From Planctomycetota bacterium (GTDB taxonomy: Bacteria; Planctomycetota; UBA8108; JACQVS01), in assembly GCA_028280485.1 (NCBI GenBank), contig JANQLS010000170.1, forward strand, positions 1 to 50,691: DNA of 50,691 bases, given 5' to 3'. This document shows positions 16,331 to 25,496 of this stretch, in pieces (positions within the stretch are counted from its first letter, which is position 1; each line of letters starts with the position of its first letter). The position numbers were made by a program, and so were the translations under genes. A model generated the notes under the pieces. It made no database searches, was not told where the DNA came from, and was given only the letters and a program-made list of their open reading frames with translations.

Positions 16331-17467
16331 TCAACTTGCTGACACAAACAATCCCATGTACCAGTCTAAAAACATGCGGAGCATCCCCGGAAAGAGGAGG
16401 TAAATTAAACATCCGAGAGAGAGGAAGGGCCCGAACCACAAGTAGCGACTCTTGATCACCAACATTCGGGCGATGCCGACCATGGAACCGAGAATACAGG
16501 CCAAAGCGAAGCCCACGAGCGCTCCTTGCCACCCTACGAGACCGCCCAGAAAACCCATGAGCTTGACATCCCCAAAACCCATCGCCGGCTTCTGAAAGAC
16601 CACCGAACCGATCACCCCGATCATAAAAATCAAAAAGGAACCCGTGAACATCCCCAAAATACACGAGCTAAAACTCACGATGCGTGGATGGAGAGCCCAT
16701 TGAGGCTCTAGGTAGACGGCACCGACAATAACTAAGCAAAAGGCAGCCAAAACTCCAGCTAAGGCACCGTCATCCAGTTTCTTGGGCGTCTTGTGAACAC
16801 ATTTCCAATAGACCTGATAGCCGTAAATTCCCCCGCTAAAGCCGACAACGGCTAAAACCACCAGAACCACCCAAAAAGCCACCCCACTCAAGCCCTGGCC
16901 CGGCAAGTTTAAAGTTGGCAAAATCGAATGAAGGCTCTCGAGACGCCCCCAAACCCAAGCATCCACCGGGCGGGTGTGAAAACCGGGCCAAAGAATACAG
17001 ATGAGGGGAATCAGCATCATCCCGGTCAGAGTGATTTCATCGGGAAGGATCTTCAAATCGATATCGATGAACGAAGCGACGATGAGGGCTGAAACAATCA
17101 CCGCGAGAACGAAAAACTCTCCCCAACGAAGCTCGGGAATTTGATCGAAGGCGAGTCCATGCGGAGAGAGGTACTTCAGGGCGATGATGACGTAGAAAAA
17201 TGACGTCAACGCTTCTACGGTGAAATAACGTACCGAAATCCGGCCGCGGCAGCTCCGACAGTGACCTCCAAGGAGCCACCAGCTCAAAAGGGGAATATTA
17301 TCATACCAAGCGATCGCCACTCCACACGAGGGACAGTGAGACCGTCGCGGGTTACCTACTTCCAGTCCCTTCCGAGGCATCCTCCAGATGCAAACGTTGA
17401 GAAAGCTACCGACGATAGCTCCCAGAAGCGCAGCAAAACTTAAAACGAGGAAATCTGATCCAGTCAC
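16331..17467 (-). CDS. pilD: Prepilin peptidase / N-methyltransferase (A24)
   Basis: This inner-membrane aspartic protease cleaves type IV prepilins and pseudopilins before the +1 residue and methylates the new N-terminus. It has the N-terminal methylase part with a four-cysteine zinc site (Cys45, Cys48, Cys70, Cys73). The first catalytic Asp lies in FIDIDLKILPDE (Asp135 region) and the second in the GFGD motif (Asp300). At 378 residues it is about 80-100 longer than usual; the extra length, with added helices, lies between the two active-site aspartates. It is the only such enzyme in the window, so it probably serves both the pilus and the T2SS. Confidence 0.92.
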   Translation of the reverse strand: MTGSDFLVLSFAALLGAIVGSFLNVCIWRMPRKGLEVGNPRRSHCPSCGVAIAWYDNIPLLSWWLLGGHCRSCRGRISVRYFTVEALTSFFYVIIALKYLSPHGLAFDQIPELRWGEFFVLAVIVSALIVASFIDIDLKILPDEITLTGMMLIPLICILWPGFHTRPVDAWVWGRLESLHSILPTLNLPGQGLSGVAFWVVLVVLAVVGFSGGIYGYQVYWKCVHKTPKKLDDGALAGVLAAFCLVIVGAVYLEPQWALHPRIVSFSSCILGMFTGSFLIFMIGVIGSVVFQKPAMGFGDVKLMGFLGGLVGWQGALVGFALACILGSMVGIARMLVIKSRYLWFGPFLSLGCLIYLLFPGMLRMFLDWYMGLFVSAS

Positions 17468-17876
17468 GGTTTCTATGAGGTCCTATGAAATCGCTTATTT
17501 TCCTGCGAGACCAACTGAAAAATCTAAACGCAGCTGGGCCCAGAAAAGGGGAAATCCTTATCAATATCGGAATTCCACTCCTTCGAGATCATCGATTTCG
17601 AGGAAAAATCACTCGAAGGAGCGACCAATAAAACTCAACCCGACGTGAGATCCCTTAAAATCCCCCATCAGCGGGAAATGCCGAGATCATAAGGTATTGA
17701 GTACCCGTAGAATAAACAAGAACTCAGCCGTTTGAGATCAACTCGGTCACGAATAAAAGCCTAGAGGTCTTTATTCAACAGAATCGAAATAATTCCTGCT
17801 AAACTAAAGGACGTCGAGCAGCCTTGAAGAACTGCTAGAAGATCGAAATCCTCAGCTAAAATTTACGATAGTACCG
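17468..17876. other. Divergent intergenic region, no gene seen
   Basis: Lies between the minus-strand prepilin peptidase and the plus-strand cytochrome gene. Short frames exist but none has a ribosome site or recognisable product. Promoters for both genes should lie here; no consensus is clear. Confidence 0.5.
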
Positions 17877-20333
17877 GTGAGAACTCTTACTCTTCCATGC
17901 CTCCTCTCATTCCTGATTCTCTCACCCCTGGTATTAGGGCATGAGGCTGAAGTTTCGCTGCCCCCAGACAGTAACAAAGATCAGCCATCCGCTCAGGATT
18001 TAAGCTTCTACGAAACTCACATCCGACCCGTTTTCATCAAACATTGCTATTCTTGTCACTCGACTCAGGCTGAAAACTTAAAAGCGAACCTTCTACTGGA
18101 TCGAAAAAGCGGCTGGCTGAAAGGGGGAGATTTAGGCCCAGCGATTATCCCGGGACAAGCCGAAAAGAGCCTTCTTTTTAAAGCGATCAGCTATGAAGAC
18201 CCTGATCTTCAGATGCCCCCCAAGTCGCCTCTCCCCGCCGAAGTCATCAAGAAACTAAAAACCTGGATCCAAAACGGCGCTTCCGCACCGGGTGACGAAG
18301 CTGTCATTCAGCCGAAGCAAGAGATCTTCGATCTTCAAAAGCGAAAGACGGAACACTGGGCCTGGCAGCCTCAGAGAAAGATCGGGAGAGAAGAATCCAT
18401 CGACTTCTGGATACAGAGGAAATTGACTGAAAAGGAATTGAAGCCAGCTCCTCAAGCGACTCCCCGAGTGTTATTGAGGCGCCTTTTTTTCGACCTCATC
18501 GGGCTACCTCCCAGCCAAGCAGAAATGCACGATTTTCTCTCAAAGTGGAATGTGAACCAGGATCGAGCCTGGATTGAACAGGTAAGCACTCTTTTAAACA
18601 GCCCCCATTTCGGTGAGCACTGGGCGAGACATTGGCTCGATGTCGTTCGATACTCAGAGACAAAAGGGCACGTCACCGATCAAGAACGCCCCCACTCGTG
18701 GAAGTATCGTGACTACGTTATCGATAGCTTGAATCGAGACCTCCCTTACGACCAGTTTCTAAGAGAACACTTAGCGGGTGATCTCTTGAGCCCTGAAGAA
18801 CAACGCGCTGGACCCCAAGGCCAGAGCCAATACTCTCTCATAGCCACTGGGGCCCTCTTTCAGCATGAGATGCACTTCATGGCCGTCGACCCGGTGAAAC
18901 AGCGCTGGGACGAAGTCAACGCCCAAATCGATATCTACGGGAAGGCCATTTTAGGATTAACCTTGGAATGTGCTCGCTGCCATGATCACAAGTTCGATGC
19001 CATCAGCCAAAAAGATTACTACGCCTTAGCCGGCTTTTTTATGAGCACTGAACTCGGCAAGCGACGAACCGCTCCCCGGAAAAAATACCAACCAAAGAAA
19101 CAAGCACGAATCAGCAAGTTAGAACAGGATTACAAAAAATTCCTTCAACAAAAAAGGGCGGGTCGCCTCCGCGCCCAATCTCCCAAGGTGAAGGGAAAGA
19201 TCTATTTTCCAATTAGTGATGAACTCGGCATTCAAAGTCCGGGAGATACTGCTAGGTTATTCAAGCTGATGCGGCAGGTCGAAAACGAAGACCCTTCTTT
19301 TAAATTCTGGGCTCGATCCGCTGTCGATGCTGGATCGAAGGATGCCCCGTTTTTGATTCGAGGAGAACCATCGAAACCCTCAAAAGAAGTTCCTCGTAAT
19401 TTTTTAACCGCACTCCCCGAGCTCAATCGAAAGAGCGAAGACCCGTCTTTTAAAACTCAAAGTGGAAGGCTGTGGCTGGCCAATCAAACGCTCCATCCTA
19501 AAAACCCTCTTCCAAGTCGGGTTTGGGTGAATCGGCTCTGGCATCATCTCTTCGGCAGCGGAATCGTCTCCACTCCAAATAACTTTGGAAAATTGGGCTC
19601 TGCTCCGAGTCACCCGGAATTGCTCGATTACCTCGCTCAACGCTTAAGGCAATCAAAAGGTTCAACGAAAACGATCATCAAAGAAATCGTCTCTTCTGAG
19701 ACCTACCGACGATCGAGTCAACGGAACTCGACACAAAGCCAAAACGATCCAAAAAACAAATTTCTCTCAAGGCAAAATCGTCGCCGCTTGACGGCCGAGC
19801 AGATTCGTGATGCCCTATTGAAAGTTTCGGGAACATTAGACCGGACTCTCTACGGGCAGAGTATCGATTGTTACGTCCCTCCCTATGCGACGGCCAACAA
19901 ACAGAGTAACGTTCCTCGCTCAGGCCCCTTAGATGGAGCTCACCGTAGAAGTATCTACCTGAAGGTTCGACGAAACTTCTACGATCCCTTCTTGGTCACT
20001 TTCAATTTCCCTGATCGAGGTCGATCAGTCGGAAAACGAAATGTGACGATAACCCCCAGCCAATCTCTCGCGATGCTCAATAGCCCACTCGTCCATGAGT
20101 TCGCTCAAGATTGGGCAAAGCAGCTAACTTCAAAGGGTACACCTTCGAGCTTAACAGCAACATGGATGTGGGAAGAAGCATTAGGAGCTCCTCCCAAGCC
20201 GGCTGAATTTCAATTATTGAGTGAAACTTTGGAGGAACTGACTCAAACGAGTTCAGCTTCTAATCCTCAACGCATCTACAAAGATTTGGCTCATATTCTC
20301 TTCAATCACGTCAACTTCATCTGGATCGACTGA
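17877..20333 (+). CDS. Planctomycete-type cytochrome c (PSCyt1) DUF1549/DUF1553 protein
   Basis: A secreted protein of the family expanded in Planctomycetota. A signal peptide (1-21) is followed by a PSCyt1 domain with a heme motif CYSCH (Cys57, Cys60, His61), then DUF1549 with LECARCHDHKFD (a second CxxCH at 365-369), and C-terminal DUF1553 with the RVWVNRLWHHLFG region. The biochemical role of the family is not settled; redox chemistry or polysaccharide breakdown has been suggested. The start is GTG 17877. Its stop overlaps the DUF1501 start as TGATG, so the two are made together. It is shorter than many relatives, which often exceed 900 residues. Confidence 0.93.
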   Translation: MRTLTLPCLLSFLILSPLVLGHEAEVSLPPDSNKDQPSAQDLSFYETHIRPVFIKHCYSCHSTQAENLKANLLLDRKSGWLKGGDLGPAIIPGQAEKSLLFKAISYEDPDLQMPPKSPLPAEVIKKLKTWIQNGASAPGDEAVIQPKQEIFDLQKRKTEHWAWQPQRKIGREESIDFWIQRKLTEKELKPAPQATPRVLLRRLFFDLIGLPPSQAEMHDFLSKWNVNQDRAWIEQVSTLLNSPHFGEHWARHWLDVVRYSETKGHVTDQERPHSWKYRDYVIDSLNRDLPYDQFLREHLAGDLLSPEEQRAGPQGQSQYSLIATGALFQHEMHFMAVDPVKQRWDEVNAQIDIYGKAILGLTLECARCHDHKFDAISQKDYYALAGFFMSTELGKRRTAPRKKYQPKKQARISKLEQDYKKFLQQKRAGRLRAQSPKVKGKIYFPISDELGIQSPGDTARLFKLMRQVENEDPSFKFWARSAVDAGSKDAPFLIRGEPSKPSKEVPRNFLTALPELNRKSEDPSFKTQSGRLWLANQTLHPKNPLPSRVWVNRLWHHLFGSGIVSTPNNFGKLGSAPSHPELLDYLAQRLRQSKGSTKTIIKEIVSSETYRRSSQRNSTQSQNDPKNKFLSRQNRRRLTAEQIRDALLKVSGTLDRTLYGQSIDCYVPPYATANKQSNVPRSGPLDGAHRRSIYLKVRRNFYDPFLVTFNFPDRGRSVGKRNVTITPSQSLAMLNSPLVHEFAQDWAKQLTSKGTPSSLTATWMWEEALGAPPKPAEFQLLSETLEELTQTSSASNPQRIYKDLAHILFNHVNFIWID

Positions 20334-21715
20334 TGGCCCTGCTGAACTCCCCCAACTCACGACGTCAATTCATGGCTCAATCCCTCAGTGGATTTGGAGC
20401 ATTAGCATTGAACGCCATCGCACAGGGTTCAACTTCAGTAAAGCCCAAGCCGCATTTTACTCCTAAAGCCAAGTCGGTGATCTACCTCTACATGGAGGGC
20501 GGTCCCAGCCAGGTCGACACTTTCGACCACAAACCGCTCCTGAAGGAAATGGCAGGAAAGCCGATCCCCTTCGAAAAGCCCTCAACCGTCTTCAATAGCT
20601 CGAACAAGATTATGCCCTCCCCTTTCGAGTTCGAAAGGAAAGGGGAATCGGGAAGCTGGGTGAGTGAACTCTTTCCCAACCTCTCTCGCTGTATCGATGA
20701 TCTGACGTTCATTCATTCGATGCATCACACCATTTCGAATCATTCAGCGGCTTGTTACATCAGTCACACGGGAGATGCGACGAGCGGTCGCCCTTGTATG
20801 GGCTCTTGGATCAGTTATGGCTTAGGAACTGAAAATGAGAACTTACCGGCATTCGTCGTTTTAGATTGCGGTCAAGCTCCGAGCGGCGGCGTGAGCACTT
20901 GGTCGAGTGGTTTTCTTCCCGAATCACATTCCGGAGTTAAATTCCTAAAGGGAAAAGTTCCGGTCGAATATATCAATAGCCTCGACGTTGACCGCAAGGT
21001 TCAAGATCTCAAGCTTCAAAGAATCTTGGATTTCAATCGCCTACAGCAAGCTCAGTCCCAAGGCGATTCTACGATTCAATCCACCCTTTCAAGCTACGAA
21101 AAAGCTGGACGGATGCAAGCGGCTGTTCCTGAACTTTTAGACCTTAGGGGTGAGACAGAAGCGACGAAAAAACTCTACGGGATGGATGATCCTAAAACTG
21201 AAATCTTCGGATCACGTTGCTTGATTGCCCGACGATTGGTCGAAAGAGGAGTGAGGTTTATCGAACTCTTTAGCCCGCGGGTAAAGGCCGACCGCTGGGA
21301 CCAACACAGCGGACTGAAGGTGGGCCATATTCGAAACTGTGGTGCGGTAGATCGCCCGATCTACGGCTTGGTTAGCGACCTAAAAGCCCGTGGCCTCCTC
21401 GACGAAACGATCATTCTTTGGGGTGGAGAATTTGGACGCACTCCAACCAGCCAAGGGGGAACTGGCCGAGATCACAATCCCTTTGGTTACACGGTCTTTT
21501 TAGCGGGAGGAGGTTTTAAACCCGGAGCGCACCACGGTGAAACCGATGAATTTGGTTATTACGCAAGAACGAATAAAGTTCACCTCCACGACCTCCACGC
21601 CACAATCCTCCATCAACTGGGGATCGATCATAAAAAGTTAAATTACCGCTACAACAGCCGAGATTTTAGACTCACCGACGTGCACGGTCATGTCGTTCAT
21701 GAGATTATAAAATAG
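20333..21715 (+). CDS. DUF1501 (sulfatase-like fold) protein with Tat signal
   Basis: Exported folded through the Tat pathway: SRRQFM at residues 9-14, followed by a short hydrophobic stretch. The body matches DUF1501, an alkaline-phosphatase-superfamily-like family: SVIYLYMEGGPSQVDTFDHKP near the start, and GGEFGRTPTSQGGTGRDHNP and DLHATILHQLGIDHKKL near the end, where metal-ligand-type Asp and His cluster. In Planctomycetota this gene almost always follows a DUF1549/DUF1553 gene, as here with a 1-nt overlap. It is 460 residues, normal length. Substrate unknown. Confidence 0.93.
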   Translation: MALLNSPNSRRQFMAQSLSGFGALALNAIAQGSTSVKPKPHFTPKAKSVIYLYMEGGPSQVDTFDHKPLLKEMAGKPIPFEKPSTVFNSSNKIMPSPFEFERKGESGSWVSELFPNLSRCIDDLTFIHSMHHTISNHSAACYISHTGDATSGRPCMGSWISYGLGTENENLPAFVVLDCGQAPSGGVSTWSSGFLPESHSGVKFLKGKVPVEYINSLDVDRKVQDLKLQRILDFNRLQQAQSQGDSTIQSTLSSYEKAGRMQAAVPELLDLRGETEATKKLYGMDDPKTEIFGSRCLIARRLVERGVRFIELFSPRVKADRWDQHSGLKVGHIRNCGAVDRPIYGLVSDLKARGLLDETIILWGGEFGRTPTSQGGTGRDHNPFGYTVFLAGGGFKPGAHHGETDEFGYYARTNKVHLHDLHATILHQLGIDHKKLNYRYNSRDFRLTDVHGHVVHEIIK

Positions 21716-21746
21716 CTGAATTTAGAGCCTTCAAGGCCGTTCACGC

Positions 21747-21776
21747 CAGGGAAGCCCGAAGCTTTAGCGAGGGATA
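21747..21776. repeat. Dispersed repeat, GCCCGAAGC...GCGAGGGA family, single copy
   Basis: CCAGGGAAGCCCGAAGCTTTAGCGAGGGATA is the reverse complement of the core of the 114-bp repeats at 34.15-34.38 kb and shares its core with elements at 49.95, 50.06 and 50.64 kb. It lies in the gap between two convergent genes. Confidence 0.85.
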
Positions 21777-21807
21777 AGGGAAGCGCTTACCATTTTAAAT
21801 TTCCCTG

Positions 21808-22347
21808 TTAGTACTTAAACTGTCCTAGTATTTCCGCCACAACCATAGAAATATCCTTCGGCGGATCGGTATCTATCGTGGTATGAGCGCATCGCTCATA
21901 TAGACTCAACCGAGAGGTTAAAACCTGAGAGACCTCATCCACAGCAGACCCACCCGTCAATCCCGGGCGATTAGCTTGAGTCTCAGGATCTAAATGAAGT
22001 CGCTTTTGAATCGTTTCGACGCTTGCCCTCAACCAGATGACCGTTCCGTTCTCTCTTAAGAGATCGATATTCTCTTCGCGAACGATGATTCCGCCACCGG
22101 TCGAAATCACTAATGGAGAGTCCTCACGAGAACAAACAGCTTGCAGAACTTGCGTCTCGACATCTCGAAAAGCCGCTTCTCCCTCAAGCTTGAAGAACTC
22201 GCTGATCGGCTTGTTGATTTCTTCCAGAATCAAAGCATCGGTATCTAAAAAAGTGGCTCCGAGTTTTTCAGCTAGGATCTGCCCCACCGTGGTTTTTCCC
22301 ACGGCTCGATAACCGATCAAGAATAGCTTGGAAGGAAGTGTAGTCAT
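21808..22347 (-). CDS. aroK: Shikimate kinase
   Basis: Phosphorylates shikimate at O3 with ATP, step five of chorismate synthesis in the cytoplasm. The P-loop is GYRAVGKTT (residues 12-20), the shikimate-binding Asp lies in FLDTDALI, Arg in AAFRDVE, STGGG follows, and the LID has the Arg of NRPGL. It is 179 residues, typical of single-domain AroK. It stands alone, with no other aromatic pathway gene nearby. Confidence 0.93.
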   Translation of the reverse strand: MTTLPSKLFLIGYRAVGKTTVGQILAEKLGATFLDTDALILEEINKPISEFFKLEGEAAFRDVETQVLQAVCSREDSPLVISTGGGIIVREENIDLLRENGTVIWLRASVETIQKRLHLDPETQANRPGLTGGSAVDEVSQVLTSRLSLYERCAHTTIDTDPPKDISMVVAEILGQFKY

Positions 22348-22646
22348 AAGCTTAAAAACTCGAGAGAAGGCGATTTATATGATCATTAAAACTAAGAGTG
22401 GCAAGCATACGAATAAGTGACTCAGAACCCAATAAAAAATAATCCATTCCCTAAGTGTTGAACTTCAGTCCCAAACCTCAAGTAAGGCTTATGCTTGCTC
22501 ACTGAAGATTAGCAAGAAGATAGGGGCAAGAGAGATTGTCGGACAAGATTTAACAGGTCATAGAAATGATGACTCAAGCTTTCTACCTACACTTCATTTT
22601 AATTCCCGGCCTTAAATTGTGTACATGTCTTCAAGAAGAGGTAAAT
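22348..22646. other. Intergenic, no gene seen
   Basis: AT-rich sequence holding the presumed aroK promoter. No gene, repeat or strong hairpin noted apart from the adjoining terminator. Confidence 0.4.
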
Positions 22647-22686
22647 AAAAAAATGCCCGGCGTCCAAAAGGATACCGGGCATTTTT
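22647..22686. terminator. Rho-independent terminator of the PDZ gene
   Basis: A 12-bp stem AAAAATGCCCGG/CCGGGCATTTTT with a 14-nt loop lies 26 nt after the minus-strand PDZ gene; T runs exist on both strands. Confidence 0.9.
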
Positions 22687-22711
22687 ATTTTATTGTCTGA
22701 AAGGAAAGATA

Positions 22712-24319
22712 CTAGCTTTTCTTCTCAAGGGTGACTTTTAAGGTTTCTGTTTTGTCACCTCGCTTGACAACGATCGTGATGGTATCTCCGGCGTAAACTC
22801 CACCGAGGATAGTGATCATGTCATCGAAGTTCTTAACGTCTTTACCATTGATCTTAAGGATCTGGTCATCCTTTTGAAGCTTTCCTTTGGCTCCGGGGCC
22901 ACCGGCTGTGACCTGAACGACAACGACGGCTTTTTCGGTTTCATTGGCTAAGATTCCAAGGTGACCTTTTTCTTTTTTCTTCGGAGGACCGACGACGACT
23001 TGATCGACTTTTTCGACCTTCTTCAGGGTTTGGCCTTTAGCGCCCAATGTAATCCCTTTGATCGTGATCGTATTAACTTCACGACGAACGACGATTTGAA
23101 TCGCTTGCCCAGCATTCTTACCGGTCAAACCTTTCTTGAGGTCTTCGATCGTTTTGACTTTGATATCGTTGACACCCAAGACGATGTCACCAACTTTGAT
23201 TCCATAAGCCCAGGCAGCTGCGCCTTCTCGAATCTCCGTAACAGTGACTGCGTCATCACTTTCTTCCACTGTCAAACCTAGGTAACCAGGCTTGGGTTCG
23301 GGCTTCACGACCTTTTTAGGCTCAGGCTTTTTAGGTTCATTAACCTCATACTTAACTACCTTTGCCTTTAAGCCACCTTCTTCACCACCCGCGAGAACCT
23401 GAGTGTTGACAGTTGCTTCACCACGCTTGAGAACCAAGGTCAGGCTATCACCGGCTTTCAATTTACCGAGAGCAGCTTTCATGTCATCCAAAGTTTTAAC
23501 GTTTGCTCCATTGACGCTGAGAACGATATCTCCATTAGCCAATTTTGCGACTTCACCTGTTAATCCTTTTTCAACATTTTGAACTTCTAAACCACTGTCT
23601 TTTTCTTCGATGAGAACTCCCAAGACTGCTTTTGGTTTTTCAACCTTCTTAGGTGGGGTATCGACTTTCTTGGCGATAGATTTCTGAAAGGCTGCCTTGT
23701 CGACGAGGCTGATTTCGGCGCTGAGGGCCTTATCACCTCGAATGTAGTCGACCTTCACCTTGCTTCCAGGAGCGTGGGAACGGATGGTTGAACTGAGAGA
23801 CTCAGCCGTCACTTTTTGCCCTGCAACGGAAACGATGATATCGCCATCAGCAATACCGGCTTTGTTGGCTGGAGCACCCGGCACAACTGCAACCACCTTC
23901 GCACCACGATCGGCCGCGGCTACCGCGATTCCAGCGTAAGCAGAAGTCAGTTTCTTAGGAGGGGTTTGAATCTTCTTTAAAGAGGCTTTCAGCTTGGCAA
24001 CTTCGCCTTGGAGTTGCTTGATTTGAGCATCGCGCTTAGCGACTTCAGCGGTAAGTCCCTGAAGCTTTTTAATCTGAGCTTGAGCTGATTCAAGTTGCTT
24101 TTTGAGATTCGCGATCTCAGCCGCTTGTTTTTGAATGACGGCTTTTACATTTTTCTCGACCGCACCGACGATTCGCTCAACCAGGCCCTTGCTGGCATTC
24201 TCTAATTCTTTTTGAACATCCGATTGGATCTTCTTCTTTAAATCATCTTGTGCGACCGCAGAAACGGAAAAGGTTCCAAGTGCGAGTAATGTCAAGGTGA
24301 GCAACGCGGAAGTTCGCAT
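22712..24319 (-). CDS. Secreted coiled-coil protein with four PDZ domains
   Basis: A signal peptide (1-23, ending SAVAQ) precedes a Lys/Glu/Ala coiled coil (about 25-118) and four PDZ-like domains (about 125-205, 230-315, 345-425, 450-535). Each domain shows the GD-I-v-NG-V pattern (for example GDIIVSVAGQKV and DDQILKINGKDV). Lys/Pro-rich linkers join them. There is no protease domain, so it is not a DegP-type enzyme. It is probably a periplasmic scaffold or chaperone. The start has AGGAGT 9 nt upstream. It is a single-gene unit with its own terminator. Confidence 0.82.
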   Translation of the reverse strand: MRTSALLTLTLLALGTFSVSAVAQDDLKKKIQSDVQKELENASKGLVERIVGAVEKNVKAVIQKQAAEIANLKKQLESAQAQIKKLQGLTAEVAKRDAQIKQLQGEVAKLKASLKKIQTPPKKLTSAYAGIAVAAADRGAKVVAVVPGAPANKAGIADGDIIVSVAGQKVTAESLSSTIRSHAPGSKVKVDYIRGDKALSAEISLVDKAAFQKSIAKKVDTPPKKVEKPKAVLGVLIEEKDSGLEVQNVEKGLTGEVAKLANGDIVLSVNGANVKTLDDMKAALGKLKAGDSLTLVLKRGEATVNTQVLAGGEEGGLKAKVVKYEVNEPKKPEPKKVVKPEPKPGYLGLTVEESDDAVTVTEIREGAAAWAYGIKVGDIVLGVNDIKVKTIEDLKKGLTGKNAGQAIQIVVRREVNTITIKGITLGAKGQTLKKVEKVDQVVVGPPKKKEKGHLGILANETEKAVVVVQVTAGGPGAKGKLQKDDQILKINGKDVKNFDDMITILGGVYAGDTITIVVKRGDKTETLKVTLEKKS

Positions 24320-24966
24320 TGATGGACTCCTATAAGTTTCACTTAAAGTAATGGATTACAATTGAACCGAAGGGAAAAATCGAAGATTCATCCATCGATC
24401 TCAGCCCTCGGCTGAGACTTAGCACGAATCCACAGGTATCGACTTCTTTTATCGGCTTGGAGGGTAATAGAAAGATCCTCTTATTCTTAATGATCTTACC
24501 GGAACATCACAAGCTCGTAACCCGTCTTTTCATTAGCTTTTTAAGCCAAATCTAATTGTTGGGCTCCTGAGAGATCGATCGGCCAGAAAGAAACATCAGC
24601 TTTAATAGAATCCTCCCCCTGCGACAGTTCTTCGCTCAGGGCCACGACCAAGCCCTTACCTAAAACACTGTAAAGACTTACACGATCAACGACAGAAAGA
24701 TCCCCCGAGCTAATGAGCCTTCAATGACTTGATTCGGCCTGCTTCTTAATAGTTTATCGGAGAATCTGGCCCAACAAATTAGCATCTTTCCTACGAAGAT
24801 ATTGACAACAAAAATCCCCTCTGTAAACTCTGGAGCTTCAATGACGAACGGGTTTTGAATGAATTGTGAATTCTCCCTCAAATTCTTCGGAGAGTCTCAA
24901 ACACTTCTCAAGCCGGTCACCCATTGAAGACGAGAAAAGAAAATACGAAAAGTAATCAAAATTTGT
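24320..24966. other. Intergenic, 647 bp before the tRNA
   Basis: Nothing secure. A minus-strand frame at about 24546-24716 is open for about 55 codons, but it has no plausible start codon or ribosome site. Confidence 0.5.
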
Positions 24967-25055
24967 GCCCGGGTGGCGGAACTGGCAGACGCGCATGGTT
25001 GAGGGCCATGTGGAGGTTAAACTCCATGTGGGTTCGAATCCCACCCCGGGCACCA
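24967..25055 (+). tRNA. tRNA-Leu, anticodon GAG
   Basis: A class II tRNA of 89 nt with encoded CCA. The acceptor stem is GCCCGGG/CCCGGGC, the anticodon stem CATGG/CCATG encloses TTGAGGG (anticodon GAG, reading CUC/CUU), a long variable arm follows, and the T arm is GTGGG-TTCGAAT-CCCAC. A strong terminator begins 3 nt after the CCA. Confidence 0.97.
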
Positions 25056-25057
25056 TT

Positions 25058-25100
25058 AAAAAAAGAAGGCCAATCTCTCTGAGATTGGCCTTCTTTTTTT
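25058..25100 (+). terminator. Terminator of tRNA-Leu
   Basis: A perfect 20-bp stem (AAAAAAAGAAGGCCAATCTC and its complement) with a TCT loop ends in a run of seven T. Confidence 0.95.
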
Positions 25101-25112
25101 AATGGTTGGGTT

Positions 25113-25496
25113 GCTGATGGTCGGCGTATCGCGCCGACTGGCGTGAATGCGAGGAAACCTTCGGTTTCTTCGCTCACTTCCTGAAGGGGGGACGGTTTCA
25201 CCATTAGAGGCAACCTCTTTCATTTAGAAATTCGTCTTTAAAATAGTCGTCACCCTCCGGGATCCGGCTCCTGACTAAAGTCACCCGCCAAGCTCAGCAC
25301 GATAAGGTGCCCCACTCAATTCCAAGCTGATGGTCGGCGTACTGCGCCGACTGACGGGAATGCGAGGAAACCTGCGGTTTCTTCGCTCACTTCCTGAAAG
25401 AGGGCGGGAACTCTATTTTGTAACATCCTCTATAGAACATCGCTTCTATAGTAGTCGTCCTCACCGGGGGGCGGCTCCTGACTAAAGTATCCCGCC
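25113..25496. repeat. Two degenerate copies of a 170-180 bp hairpin-rich repeat
   Basis: Copy 1 is 25113-25289 and copy 2 is 25325-25496. Both open with GCTGATGGTCGGCGTA, contain GTCGGCG/CGCCGAC and GAAACC/GGTTTC hairpins followed by TTCGCTCACTTCCTGAA, then a variable middle, and close with a TAGTCGTC...GGCTCCTGACTAAAGT segment and CCCGCC. A third trace of the closing segment lies near 25853-25880. No frame spans them. Confidence 0.8.

Noticed and set aside
16239..16664. 141-codon minus-strand frame overlapping the prepilin peptidase
   Set aside because: It overlaps the conserved C-terminal part of the peptidase in another frame.
24546..24716. Minus-strand open stretch of about 55 codons that reads somewhat like a protein fragment
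   Set aside because: No start codon, ribosome site or secure family match. Open length is within chance at this base composition.
24838..25213. Minus-strand frames over the tRNA (one beginning MVPGVGFEP)
   Set aside because: They are antisense translations of the tRNA-Leu gene and its terminator, a common false call.
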